Positions 32,654-41,865 of a stretch of 64,000 nucleotides of DNA are shown here, one piece after another (the stretch's first letter is position 1; each line of letters opens with the position of its first letter). Under the pieces are notes generated by a model, which saw nothing but the letters and a program-made list of their open reading frames with translations, did not search any database and was not told the origin of the DNA. Source of the DNA: Pseudomonas oryzicola (GTDB taxonomy: Bacteria; Pseudomonadota; Gammaproteobacteria; Pseudomonadales; Pseudomonadaceae); assembly GCF_014269185.2 (NCBI RefSeq), contig NZ_JABWRZ020000001.1, positions 2,009,001-2,073,000 of the forward strand, written 5' to 3'. Position numbers and translations under genes: made by a program.

Positions 32654-33144
32654 GGAAATAAACCTCGTCGCATCGATCTTGGGGTAATTGTGCTGATGCT
32701 CGGGGCCGATCAGGGAAGCTGGCGGCTGTCCTGTTCGCGGGAGTGCGGCGGCGAACGCGAAGGCTCGAAGGGGAAGGGTGTGCAGGCCAGGCGCATGGAG
32801 GCTCCGGCAGGTCGGCTCGTGGTTGCCTTGCTGCGGTGCTACGTGATTGCCAGTGCTGCGGTGATGCGCTTCCGTCCCTCGGGACAACTTCTTCGTTGCA
32901 GTCGCAATCCCGTCGAACCGCCTTGTGGGCCGTATAGACACGAGGCGCCTCCAGGGGTGGGAGGATCGCGCCTCGAAGGCCCTTGCCAGGGCCCCTGATT
33001 AGCGGGAGCGAGGCCATCATGCCCTTGGGAAAAAGAACCTGTCAAATGTTTTGTAGTGGTTTTTTGTGCGTACTACATCTTTGGTCTAATGCGACTTGGC
33101 AGTCAGTTTCAAGGCCTTTGGTCGAGGCCTTGAGTTGCCTGGGA
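32654..33144 (-). promoter_or_regulatory. aceA upstream region with GC-rich hairpins
   Basis: This 491-base gap contains no supported gene. It holds CGAGGCGC (32941-32948)/GCGCCTCG (32968-32975), GGCCCT-TGCC-AGGGCC (32979-32994) and an AT-rich segment with TGTAGT (33052-33057)/ACTACA (33072-33077). On the minus strand a TTGACA at 33040-33045 could be a -35 element. The GC-rich dyads may terminate the secretin-domain gene or lie in the aceA leader. Confidence 0.45.
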
Positions 33145-33879
33145 TCAGTCCACAAGGTCGACTTTGACCCGCAAAGTCATGTTGTCACCGCGCTGGGTGC
33201 TGTAACTGTGGCTGGATGCACTGCGCTCGGCTTGGCTCTGCTGGTTGAAGCCCGCCAGGGTGATCCATTCACCCAGCCTGCCGGTGACTGTCGTGTCGGT
33301 ACTTTGTACTTTCACTACATCGGCACGTTCCTGGCTGATGCGGTCATTATTGGTGCTTATTTGCAGACGAACCGTATCGCCGCTCAGGCTTGGCGTAACG
33401 TAGAAACCCTGGGTCACGTTGCGGTATTCGGTATTGCTCTGGAAGCGCCCGTAGCTGTCGGTGCTGGTGCTGGTAACCGGGATGCTCTGGCCAACCTGGA
33501 TCAGCGCCGGCTGGCCTTCGCTGGCCTGCACCTGTTGCATGCCGCCGTCGCGGTTGCTGGTGCCGTAGTGGATGACACGCGCGTTGCCGCGGTTGTCCTG
33601 GAAGTTGCTGTCGTTGTTGTCGACGCTGATCAGCAGGCGCTTGGGGGCAGTGTCCAGTTGTTGCAGCAGGGCGCGCAGGTCGTCGATGCGCTCGGGGCTG
33701 GCGTTGACGATCAGCTTGTTCTCGAAGGCAGTGACGCTGCCGTCCTTGCCGAGGAACGCCTGCGCTGGCGGCAGCAGTTCGGCGCTGCTGCGGTGTTGCA
33801 GCGGCACGACCTCGGTGGCGGCATGGACGGTAAGGCTGGTGGCCAGCAGCAGCGAGGCGAAAAGCGGGCGTAGCGGCAT
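33145..33879 (-). CDS. Exported secretin-domain protein
   Basis: 244-residue exported protein with a signal peptide (PLRPLFASLLLATSLTVHA). ATG 33879 has GGAGAT 8 bases before it. The segment FENKLIVNASPERIDDLRAL (about residues 52-71) has the pattern of the secretin N-domain, followed by LQQLDTAPKRLLISV. The C-terminal half resembles the start of a secretin wall (TQGFYVTPSLSGDTVRLQIS, GEWITLAGF) but the pore-forming and outer-membrane anchor parts are absent. So it is a periplasmic secretin-like protein, not a complete secretin. It is divergent from the subtilase gene across 145 bases. Confidence 0.7.
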   Translation of the reverse strand: MPLRPLFASLLLATSLTVHAATEVVPLQHRSSAELLPPAQAFLGKDGSVTAFENKLIVNASPERIDDLRALLQQLDTAPKRLLISVDNNDSNFQDNRGNARVIHYGTSNRDGGMQQVQASEGQPALIQVGQSIPVTSTSTDSYGRFQSNTEYRNVTQGFYVTPSLSGDTVRLQISTNNDRISQERADVVKVQSTDTTVTGRLGEWITLAGFNQQSQAERSASSHSYSTQRGDNMTLRVKVDLVD

Positions 33880-34024
33880 GTGGATGATCTCCGCGGGTGG
33901 AATGAACATGATGGCAAATTTGTAGCGCTTGTGCCGGGTCCAAGTCACAAGTTGGCGTTCACGCAGCTGAACCTTGGCGCTTGTCGGGTAGTCGCAATGT
34001 CAGGAAAGGCGGGGGGCTGATTGC

Positions 34025-35734
34025 ATGAAGCGCCATGTCATCGTGCTGATGGTCATTTTCAGCAGTGCCGTGTCGGCACAACCGGACACGCTGCGCGTCA
34101 AGCAACTGCAGCGCTGCGGTGATTTATTGGGCGAAGGTGAACAGCAATGGTGCTTGCGTGCCGAGGGCCTGGGTGCCGGTGTGCCGAGCGTCCGGCTGGG
34201 TGATGCCCAGATAGCGCAGGCTGGCATCCAGCGGCAGGGCGATATGCTCAGGCTGACGCTGGCCAAGGATGAGCAGCGCAGCGCGCCGCTGTGGCTGCAG
34301 GACGGAGAACGTACCAGCAACGCCGTCTGGCTGACCCGTCAGCGCAGCCACGTTGTCGCCGCAGGGCCGGGCGAAGTGGCGAGCAACATGGATGGCCTTA
34401 CCACCTACCTCGACCTGGTCAGCCTGTTGATCGAAGAGAAGCACGATGGCGCAGCCGAAGCCCGGCGCATTGCTGCCAAGTACGGTGCCCAGGTGGTCGG
34501 TGCCATTGCGCCGCTGAATGTCTACCAGCTGCGCTTGCCGGTGCGTGACCTGGTGCAGCGCGATGCGCTGGTCCTGCGCCTCGGCACCGAGGTCAGCGTG
34601 GATGCCGTGATCGTCGAGGAGTCTGCCCCCGAACGCGGCGAGGAGGGTGATGGCGGCGGCCAACCGGCCATCGACCAGGCAGATGAATGGGCCGCCAACC
34701 GATTCATGGACGCGTTGTACTTCTACCAGCGACGCATCCCCGCTTCCGGTGTGCCGGTGCAGCCGGTGCGGGTGGGGGTGATCGAGCGTGAGGTGGATTT
34801 CGATGCGCCGCCATTCAGCGCCTACCGGGGTGCTTGCAACCAGGGGCAGACCTGCCTGTATGGCCCCGACGGCGATCGCCCGGACAGCCACGGTAGCCAT
34901 GTGGCCGGCATCCTGGCGGCCCGGGGGGAAGGCTTCCTGCCCGGGCTGGGCCAGCACAGCCCTGGTTTCGAGGTAATTGTCGGGCGCAACTCGGATGCCG
35001 GGATCACCGCCAATATCGCTGCCTCGGTGAACCTGGTCGAAGACGGCGTGCGGGTGTTGAACTGGAGCTGGGGCATTCACCGGGTCGGGGCGAGGAACGT
35101 GCAGGGTGATGAGGTCGAATCCCTGGTGCGGTCCGGGCTGGCGATGAGTGGCTATGAAGAATTGCTCGAAGAATTCTTCCTCTGGCTGCGGGCCAGGCAT
35201 CCTGATGTGCTGGTGGTGAACTCGGCCGGCAATGGTGCGTCCTGGTCGGGTACCGATGAATATCGGCTGCCTTCCTCGTTCGTCACCGAGCAACTGCTGG
35301 TGGTGGGCGGGCACCAGCGCAGTGACCAGGCGGTGCCGGTCGAAGACCCTCGCCATGTCCGCAAGCGCCACAGCTCGAATATCGACATGCGCGTGGATGT
35401 CAGTGCTGCAGCGTGCATTCGCCCGACCGCCGCCGATCGACCGCATTGTGGCACGTCATACGCCACACCGCTGGTCACGGCCACCGTGGCGACCATGCTG
35501 GCGATCAACCCGGCCCTGACCCCACAGCAGGTGCGCATGCTGTTACGGCGTAGCGCCCTGACCCTGGGCAGCGAGCAAGACTTCGAGGCCATGGATGCCG
35601 AGGACCTGACCGCGCCGATCCTGCCTTCAGAGCGCGGCGGGCAACTGGACCACCCCGACCTGGGGCGCTCGGCGCGCCTGGACATGCAGCGCGCGTTGGA
35701 CCTGGCCATACAAAGCCGGGACCGGGTGCGTTGA
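34025..35734 (+). CDS. Exported S8-family (subtilisin-like) serine protease with altered catalytic Asp motif
   Basis: 569-residue protein with a signal peptide (HVIVLMVIFSSAVSA). A 200-residue N-terminal region precedes the S8 domain. His289 in DSHGSHVAGILAARG, Asn403 in VVNSAGNGASW and Ser478 in HCGTSYATPLVTATVA are the expected catalytic His, oxyanion Asn and nucleophile. The Asp motif, usually V-I-D-T/S-G-V, reads VRVGVIEREVDFD, with Glu254 where Asp is expected. Either the Glu acts as the base partner, another Asp (258) substitutes, or the enzyme is weak. It is divergent from the secretin-domain gene; a link between the two is conjecture. Confidence 0.85.
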   Translation: MKRHVIVLMVIFSSAVSAQPDTLRVKQLQRCGDLLGEGEQQWCLRAEGLGAGVPSVRLGDAQIAQAGIQRQGDMLRLTLAKDEQRSAPLWLQDGERTSNAVWLTRQRSHVVAAGPGEVASNMDGLTTYLDLVSLLIEEKHDGAAEARRIAAKYGAQVVGAIAPLNVYQLRLPVRDLVQRDALVLRLGTEVSVDAVIVEESAPERGEEGDGGGQPAIDQADEWAANRFMDALYFYQRRIPASGVPVQPVRVGVIEREVDFDAPPFSAYRGACNQGQTCLYGPDGDRPDSHGSHVAGILAARGEGFLPGLGQHSPGFEVIVGRNSDAGITANIAASVNLVEDGVRVLNWSWGIHRVGARNVQGDEVESLVRSGLAMSGYEELLEEFFLWLRARHPDVLVVNSAGNGASWSGTDEYRLPSSFVTEQLLVVGGHQRSDQAVPVEDPRHVRKRHSSNIDMRVDVSAAACIRPTAADRPHCGTSYATPLVTATVATMLAINPALTPQQVRMLLRRSALTLGSEQDFEAMDAEDLTAPILPSERGGQLDHPDLGRSARLDMQRALDLAIQSRDRVR

Positions 35735-35815
35735 GCGGTGGCTGCTGGCGGACAAATTCCGTAACATCGCGCCCCTCGTTTTCCCTGTCCCCCCGGACTG
35801 CACCACAGGACCCCC

Positions 35816-37258
35816 ATGAAACCCGCCCGACTCCGCGCCGACCTGCTCGCCGGCCTGACCACTTCGTTCGCCTTGGTGCCCGAATGCATCGCGTTCGCCC
35901 TGGTGGCCCATCTCAACCCGCTGATGGGCCTGTACGGGGCGTTCATCATCTGCACCCTGACGGCGCTGTTCGGCGGCCGGCCAGGGATGATTTCCGGCGC
36001 GGCCGGCTCGATGGCGGTGGTAATCGTCGCCCTGGTGGTGCAACACGGTGTGCAGTACTTGCTGGCGACGGTACTGCTGGGCGGTGCGGTGATGATCCTG
36101 TTCGGCCTGCTGCGCCTGGGCAAGCTGGTGCGCCTGGTGCCGTACCCGGTGATGCTCGGCTTCGTCAATGGCCTGGCGATCGTCATCGCCCTGGCCCAGC
36201 TGGAGCACTTCAAGCAAGGCGGGCAGTGGCTCAGTGGCACGCCGCTGTACCTGATGGTCGGGCTGGTGGCCCTGACCATGCTGGTGGTCTACGTGTTGCC
36301 GAAGCTGACCCGCACGGTGCCGCCGGCGCTGGTGGCGATCCTTGGCGTTGGCTTGCTGGTATATCTGCTCGGCCTGCCTACCCGTACCCTGGGCGACATG
36401 GCGCAGATTGCCGGTGGCCTGCCGCAACTGGCCCTGCCGGACGTGCCGTGGAACCTGGAAACCCTGAAGATCGTGGCGCCCTATGCGGTGCTGATGGCCA
36501 TGGTCGGTCTGCTGGAAACCCTGCTTACTCTCAACCTGACCGATGAAATCACCGAAAGCCGAGGCTTTCCGGACCGTGAGTGCGTGGCCCTTGGTGCGGC
36601 CAACATGGTTTCCGGCCTGTGCGGCGGCATGGGCGGTTGCGCGATGATCGGCCAGACGGTGATCAACCTCAGCTCCAATGGCCGTGGCCGGCTGTCGGGG
36701 GTGGTGGCCGGGGGTATGGTCCTGCTGTTCGTGCTGTTCCTGGCCCCGCTGATCGAACGCATTCCGCTGGCAGCTCTGGTCGGGGTGATGTTCGTGGTGG
36801 CGCAGCAGACCTTTGCCTGGGCGTCCCTGCGGGTGCTGCACAAGGTGCCGCTGAACGATGTGCTGGCGATTATTGCGGTTACCGTGGTCACGGTGTTCAC
36901 CGACCTGGCGGTGGCGGTGCTGTTCGGCATCATCATCGCAGCGTTGAACTTTGCCTGGCAGCATGCGCGGGAGCTGTATGCCGACAGCCATGAGGACGGC
37001 GAAGGGGGCAAGCATTACCGGTTGCATGGCACGCTGTTCTTTGCCTCGACCACCTCGTTTCTTGAACAGTTCGACACCGCCAACGATCCGGACAAGGTCA
37101 CGTTGGACTGCCAGCATTTGAGCTTTGTCGATTATTCGGCGATTGCGGCTTTGCAGACCTTGCGCGAGCGTTATGCCAAGGCGGGCAAGCATCTGCGCGT
37201 GGTGCATTTGTCGGAGCGCTGCAAGAAGCTGTTGAAGCGGGCGGGGGAGCAGCACTGA
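35816..37258 (+). CDS. SulP-family anion transporter with STAS domain
   Basis: 480-residue inner-membrane transporter of the SLC26/SulP family (sulfate, bicarbonate or other anions). The hydrophobic part (about 1-370) has the signature FALVPECIAFALVAHLNPLMGLYGA and the central NLTDEITESRG and QTVINLSSNGRGRLSGVVAG segments. The C-terminal STAS domain (about 390-475) ends LRVVHLSERCKKLLKRAG. The start ATG lies 81 bases after the protease stop. The transported ion cannot be deduced. Confidence 0.88.
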   Translation: MKPARLRADLLAGLTTSFALVPECIAFALVAHLNPLMGLYGAFIICTLTALFGGRPGMISGAAGSMAVVIVALVVQHGVQYLLATVLLGGAVMILFGLLRLGKLVRLVPYPVMLGFVNGLAIVIALAQLEHFKQGGQWLSGTPLYLMVGLVALTMLVVYVLPKLTRTVPPALVAILGVGLLVYLLGLPTRTLGDMAQIAGGLPQLALPDVPWNLETLKIVAPYAVLMAMVGLLETLLTLNLTDEITESRGFPDRECVALGAANMVSGLCGGMGGCAMIGQTVINLSSNGRGRLSGVVAGGMVLLFVLFLAPLIERIPLAALVGVMFVVAQQTFAWASLRVLHKVPLNDVLAIIAVTVVTVFTDLAVAVLFGIIIAALNFAWQHARELYADSHEDGEGGKHYRLHGTLFFASTTSFLEQFDTANDPDKVTLDCQHLSFVDYSAIAALQTLRERYAKAGKHLRVVHLSERCKKLLKRAGEQH

Positions 37259-37278
37259 GAAGGGTTGTTGCCTGTGCT

Positions 37279-37354
37279 GGCCTCTTCGCGGGCGCGCCCG
37301 CTCCCACAGGGATTGCATAACCCTTGTGGGAGCGGGCATGCCCGCGAAGAGGCC
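37279..37354. repeat. Inverted REP pair (BIME-like)
   Basis: Two REPs in opposite orientation, at 37279-37310 and 37323-37354, share the core CTTCGCGGGC...GCCCGCTCCCACA. The pair lies between the converging SulP and EF-G genes and could form a cruciform or end both transcripts. Confidence 0.8.
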
Positions 37355-37370
37355 GGTGCAAGAGAAGGCC

Positions 37371-39482
37371 TTATTCCCCGCGGTTTTTCTTGACGATGGC
37401 ATCGGCAATGCTTGCCGGTGCCTCGGCATAGCGGGTGAACTCCATCGAAAAGCTGGCCCGGCCCTGGGTCATCGAGCGCATCGAGGTGGCGTAACCGAAC
37501 ATCTCGCCCAGCGGCACCTCGGCACGGATCACCTTGCCGGCCGGCGTTTCGTCACCGTCCTGGATCATCCCGCGGCGCCGGCTCAGGTCGCCGAGGATGT
37601 CACCCTGGTATTCCTCCGGCGTTACCACTTCAACTTTCATCACCGGCTCCAGCAACACCGCGCCGCCTTTCTGCGACAGTTGCTTGGTGGCCATCGAGGC
37701 AGCGATCTTGTAGGCCATTTCGTTGGAGTCGACGTCGTGATACGAGCCGTCGTACACCGCAGCCTTCAAACTGATCAGCGGGTAGCCGGCGAGCACGCCG
37801 TTCTTCATCTGCTCTTCGATACCCTTCTGGATTGCCGGAATGTACTCACGCGGTACCACGCCACCGACGATCTCGTTGATGAACTCCAGGCCTTCCTTGC
37901 CCTCGTCGCCGGGGGCGAAGCGGATCCAGCAATGGCCGTACTGGCCCCGGCCACCGGACTGGCGGACGAAGCGACCCTCGATCTCGCAGGTGTTGCGTAT
38001 TTTTTCGCGGTAGGCCACCTGCGGCTTGCCGATATTGGCCTCGACGTTGAACTCACGGCGCATGCGGTCGACGATGATGTCCAGGTGCAACTCGCCCATG
38101 CCCGAGATGATGGTCTGGCCGGTCTCTTCGTCGGTACGCACGCGGAATGACGGGTCTTCCTGGGCCAGCTTGCCCAGGGCGATACCCATTTTTTCCTGGT
38201 CGGCCTTGGTCTTCGGTTCCACCGCCACGGAAATTACCGGGTCGGGGAAGTCCATGCGTTCGAGGATGATCGGCTTGTCCATGTCGCACAGGGTGTCGCC
38301 GGTGGTCACGTCCTTCATGCCGATCAGTGCGGCGATATCGCCGGCGCACACGTCCTTGATTTCCGCACGCTGGTTGGCGTGCATCTGCACCATGCGGCCA
38401 ATGCGTTCCTTCTTGCCCTTGACCGAATTGAGCACCGCGTTGCCGGAACTGAGCACGCCCGAATAGACCCGGGCGAAGGTCAGGGTGCCGACGAATGGAT
38501 CGGTGGCGATCTTGAAGGCCAGGGCCGAGAACGGCTCGCTGTCGTCGGCGTGGCGCTCCAGGTGCTTGTCTTCGTCGTCCGGGTCGGTGCCCTTGATGGC
38601 GGGGATTTCCGACGGTGCGGGCAAGTAATCGATGACCGCGTCGAGCATCAGTGGCACGCCCTTGTTCTTGAACGACGAACCGAGGATGGTCGGTACGATT
38701 TCGTTGTTCAGGGTGCGCTTGCGCAAGCCGGCCTTGATCTCTTCGATGCTCAGTTCTTCGCCGTCGAGAAACTTCATGGTCAGTTCGTCATCGGCCTCGG
38801 CCGCTGCTTCGACCATGTGCGCCCGCCATTCCTCGGCCAGCGCCTGCAGTTCGGGGGGGATGGCTTCTTCGCGGTAACTGGTGCCCTGGTCATCATCGTT
38901 CCAGTAGATGGCCTTCATCTTCACCAGGTCGATCTGGCCCTGGAAGTTCTCTTCGCTGCCGATGGCCAACTGGATCGGCACCGGGTGGTGGCCCAGGCGT
39001 TGGTCGATCTGTTTGACCACGCGCAGGAAGTCGGCGCCCTGGCGGTCCATCTTGTTGATATAGGCCAGGCGTGGCACGTGGTACTTGTTGGCCTGGCGCC
39101 ACACCGTCTCGGACTGTGGTTCGACTCCGTCCGCGCCGCTGAATACCACCACTGCGCCATCCAGTACGCGCAGCGAGCGTTCCACCTCGATGGTGAAGTC
39201 GACGTGGCCGGGGGTGTCGATGATATTGAAGCGGTACTTGTGGGCGAACTGCTTGGTCGAGCCCTGCCAGAACGCAGTGGTCGCCGCCGAAGTGATGGTG
39301 ATGCCGCGCTCCTGTTCCTGGGCCATCCAGTCCATGGTCGCGGCGCCATCGTGCACCTCGCCCATCTTGTGGTTGACCCCGGTGTAGAACAGGATCCGCT
39401 CGGTGGTCGTGGTCTTGCCGGCATCCACGTGGGCAACGATGCCGATATTGCGGTACAGCTCGATAGGCGTTGTGCGGGCCAT
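37371..39482 (-). CDS. fusB: Elongation factor G, second copy
   Basis: Translocation GTPase; 703 residues. G motifs: [24 protein letters not shown] and NKMDRQGAD. Since the str-operon context (rpsL, rpsG, tufA) is absent here, this is the additional EF-G known in pseudomonads. The gene follows a REP pair and stands alone on the minus strand. The 3' end faces the SulP gene. Why two are kept is known only in part (recycling versus translocation specialisation in other bacteria). Confidence 0.9.
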   Translation of the reverse strand: MARTTPIELYRNIGIVAHVDAGKTTTTERILFYTGVNHKMGEVHDGAATMDWMAQEQERGITITSAATTAFWQGSTKQFAHKYRFNIIDTPGHVDFTIEVERSLRVLDGAVVVFSGADGVEPQSETVWRQANKYHVPRLAYINKMDRQGADFLRVVKQIDQRLGHHPVPIQLAIGSEENFQGQIDLVKMKAIYWNDDDQGTSYREEAIPPELQALAEEWRAHMVEAAAEADDELTMKFLDGEELSIEEIKAGLRKRTLNNEIVPTILGSSFKNKGVPLMLDAVIDYLPAPSEIPAIKGTDPDDEDKHLERHADDSEPFSALAFKIATDPFVGTLTFARVYSGVLSSGNAVLNSVKGKKERIGRMVQMHANQRAEIKDVCAGDIAALIGMKDVTTGDTLCDMDKPIILERMDFPDPVISVAVEPKTKADQEKMGIALGKLAQEDPSFRVRTDEETGQTIISGMGELHLDIIVDRMRREFNVEANIGKPQVAYREKIRNTCEIEGRFVRQSGGRGQYGHCWIRFAPGDEGKEGLEFINEIVGGVVPREYIPAIQKGIEEQMKNGVLAGYPLISLKAAVYDGSYHDVDSNEMAYKIAASMATKQLSQKGGAVLLEPVMKVEVVTPEEYQGDILGDLSRRRGMIQDGDETPAGKVIRAEVPLGEMFGYATSMRSMTQGRASFSMEFTRYAEAPASIADAIVKKNRGE

Positions 39483-39555
39483 GGCGGACTACCTGCGAAT
39501 GGGCGGATTCCACCACGTTAGCAGACCGGCAGAATCCTGCCGTGCCGCCCGGCTG

Positions 39556-39981
39556 TCAGTCGGCCTGGGCCAGCAGCAGCCATTGGCCACCTTCTTCGCG
39601 GGCCAGGCCGCTGGCCGGCAGCAGGGCCAGCAGGCGGGTGTGCAGGGCGGCTTCGGTGAAGGTCTTGAGGGTGGCCAGGTCCAGGTTGCCGACCAGGTTG
39701 AGGTCGGCCTTGGTGTACGACAGCCAGGCCTTTTTCAGTACCTGTGCGACGTCGCTGGCGGCAGTGCTGGCGAAGCGGCGGTGCCACGGGCGGCCGTCGA
39801 AGGTGAAGGTGTGAGTGTGGCTGTAGCTGCTCTGGTCGCCACCTTCGGCGCAGCGGTGGCAGCGGCACGGCCCTTCGCCGAAGGCGTTGCGCAGGTAGCT
39901 GTTGAAGTCCACCACTGGCTTGAGGGACAGGCGTTTGTCGACTTCGAACAGGTCGGCGATCAGGGGTTCTTCGGCGCTCAC
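39556..39981 (-). CDS. Conserved hypothetical protein, 141 residues
   Basis: Not recognised. From GTG 39981, with GAGGAT 7 bases upstream, it encodes 141 residues. A Cys/His motif CRCHRCAEGG at about residues 38-47 is followed by SSYSHTHTFTF, suggesting a metal site. No signal peptide or membrane segment. The upstream open frame to 40020 lacks a ribosome binding site. It precedes fusB on the same strand (73-base gap), so the two may be cotranscribed. Confidence 0.6.
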   Translation of the reverse strand: MSAEEPLIADLFEVDKRLSLKPVVDFNSYLRNAFGEGPCRCHRCAEGGDQSSYSHTHTFTFDGRPWHRRFASTAASDVAQVLKKAWLSYTKADLNLVGNLDLATLKTFTEAALHTRLLALLPASGLAREEGGQWLLLAQAD

Positions 39982-40070
39982 TCGGGATCCTCGTGTGGTG
40001 TGGCTTGCATCGGCGGGCACCCTAACAGATCGGGCCTTTCAGATCACCTTTTGCAGGCCCGGCCTCTTCG

Positions 40071-40154
40071 CGGGTAAACCCGCTCCCACAGGTACTGCGC
40101 ACGCCTTGGGCAAGGTGCGGTCCCTGTGGGAGCGGGTTTACCCGCGAAGAGGCC
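40071..40154. repeat. Inverted REP pair (BIME-like)
   Basis: GGCCTCTTCGCGGGTAAACC plus CGCTCCCACAGG at 40071-40102 and its exact inverse at 40123-40154, separated by 20 bases. One of the best-preserved REP pairs in the window, between two divergent hypothetical genes. Confidence 0.85.
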
Positions 40155-40227
40155 AGTAGAGACAATAGAGACCACCTGCCGTACTCTACGCGCCCATACG
40201 CCTACACACCCACTGAGGTAACCCCGC

Positions 40228-40530
40228 TTGAGCACCAAGTACCCGTACATCGCCACCATCACCATCAGCGCCGAAGACCGTGGCGGCGACACCGAGGCCT
40301 CGGAAAACCCCAACATGCGCGTTGGCCTGGAAGCGGTGACCGAAACCCTGAAGAAGGTGCATTTCGTCGGTACGCTCGCGGCCCCTGAAAAGAACGCCAC
40401 GCACATCTGCGTGACCCTGGAAAACGGCCTGACCTACTACGGCCCGATCGTCAACGGCCACGCCGAACTCGAAGGCGGCTGGATTGCCTTCGAGTCCGAC
40501 ATGCTCACCCCCGAAGAACTGGGTCTCTAA
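40228..40530 (+). CDS. Conserved hypothetical protein, 100 residues
   Basis: Not recognised. TTG 40228 with GAGGT 8 bases upstream gives 100 residues (MSTKYPYIATITISAEDRGG...). The composition is that of a soluble mixed alpha/beta protein, with no membrane segment or signal. It converges on the aminotransferase gene with a 3-base gap. Alternative in-frame starts (M30) would make it too short. Confidence 0.55.
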   Translation: MSTKYPYIATITISAEDRGGDTEASENPNMRVGLEAVTETLKKVHFVGTLAAPEKNATHICVTLENGLTYYGPIVNGHAELEGGWIAFESDMLTPEELGL

Positions 40531-40533
40531 GCT

Positions 40534-41784
40534 TCAACCCAGCTCCGCCAGGCACTGCTCGAAAATGTCCAGGCCTTCCTCGAGCACCTCGGCCTCGATG
40601 GTCAGCGGCGCCAGCAGGCGGATGATGTGCCGGGCCTTGCCGCTGGGCATCAGCAGCAGGCCCCTGGCCCGTGCCGCTTCCATCACCTTGGCCAGTTGCG
40701 CTGGCGCCGGGCTGCCGTCGGCATTGACGAACTCGATACCGCGCATGGCGCCCACCCCGGTCAGGCGGCCGATGAACGGGCTCAGCTTCGAGGCCTTCCA
40801 GCGTTCGAAGCGACGGACGATCGCCTGCTCCTGGCGCTCACCCCAGGTGGCGAGGTGCTCGTCGGTCATCTGCGCCAGGCTGGCAAGGGCCGCCGCGCAG
40901 GCGATCGGGTTGCCCGAATAGGTGCCACCCAGGCCGCCCTTGGGCAGTGCCGCCAGCAATTCCTTGCGCCCGACCACTGCGCCCAGTGGCATGCCACCGG
41001 CAATGCTCTTGGCCAACAGCAGCAGGTCTGGCTCGATGCCTAGCCGGGAGAAGGCGAAGCGCTGGCCGGTGCGGCCGAAACCCGACTGGATTTCGTCGAT
41101 GATGATCAGGATGCCGTGTTCGTCGCAGAACCGCCGCAGGGCCTGGGCAAAGGCTGGATCAAGGGCGAGGAAGCCACCTTCACCCTGCACCGGCTCGAAG
41201 ATGAACGCGGCTACGTCCTCCACTGCCAGTTCGACGCTGAACAGGCGCTCCATGGCCTTGAGTGCCTGTTCACAGGTAACCCCGGTGTCGGTGCTGGGGT
41301 AGGGCAGGTGATAGACCGGCCCGGGCAGTTCGCCGACCCGCTGCTTGTACGGGGCAACCTTGCCGTTGAGGTTCAGGGTAGCCAGGGTGCGGCCGTGGAA
41401 GGCGCCGTCGAAGGCGATGATGGCGCGCTTGCCGGTGGCACCGCGGGCCACTTTCAGGGCGTTCTCCGCCGCTTCGGCGCCGCTGTTGGTGAGCATGCCA
41501 GCCAGTGGGTAGCTGACCGGCACGAACTGGCTCAGTTGCTCCATCAACGCCAGGTACGGGCCGTGCGGGGCGGCGTTGAAGGCGGAGTGGGTCAGGCGGC
41601 TGGCCTGGACCTGAATCGCCTCGACCACAGCCGGGTTGCAATGGCCCAGGTTGAGTACACCGATACCGCCGACGAAGTCGATGTAGCGTTTGCCGTCGGT
41701 GTCCCAGACTTCGGCATTACGGCCATGGGAAAGTGTGATCGGGTGAACGATGGCAATGGACTGGCTGATACTTTCCTGGTTCAT
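40534..41784 (-). CDS. Class III aminotransferase, GABA-type
   Basis: PLP aminotransferase of the 4-aminobutyrate/omega-amino acid class, 416 residues from ATG 41784. The GTG at 41790 is an alternative start. PLP motif: IIIDEIQSGFGRTGQRF, followed by the Schiff-base Lys in LLLLAKSIAGGMPLGAVVG. Substrate likely 4-aminobutyrate or a related omega-amine, as the neighbouring LysR gene and the APC permease at 43072 form a likely uptake-and-use unit. Exact substrate unproven. Confidence 0.8.
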   Translation of the reverse strand: MNQESISQSIAIVHPITLSHGRNAEVWDTDGKRYIDFVGGIGVLNLGHCNPAVVEAIQVQASRLTHSAFNAAPHGPYLALMEQLSQFVPVSYPLAGMLTNSGAEAAENALKVARGATGKRAIIAFDGAFHGRTLATLNLNGKVAPYKQRVGELPGPVYHLPYPSTDTGVTCEQALKAMERLFSVELAVEDVAAFIFEPVQGEGGFLALDPAFAQALRRFCDEHGILIIIDEIQSGFGRTGQRFAFSRLGIEPDLLLLAKSIAGGMPLGAVVGRKELLAALPKGGLGGTYSGNPIACAAALASLAQMTDEHLATWGERQEQAIVRRFERWKASKLSPFIGRLTGVGAMRGIEFVNADGSPAPAQLAKVMEAARARGLLLMPSGKARHIIRLLAPLTIEAEVLEEGLDIFEQCLAELG

Positions 41785-41865
41785 GGGCACGCGGACCTTT
41801 ATTCGGGTTTCTTATTATCCAAGCGTGTTGACGGGTTATTCCGCAAACGAATTATTCGATTGCGG

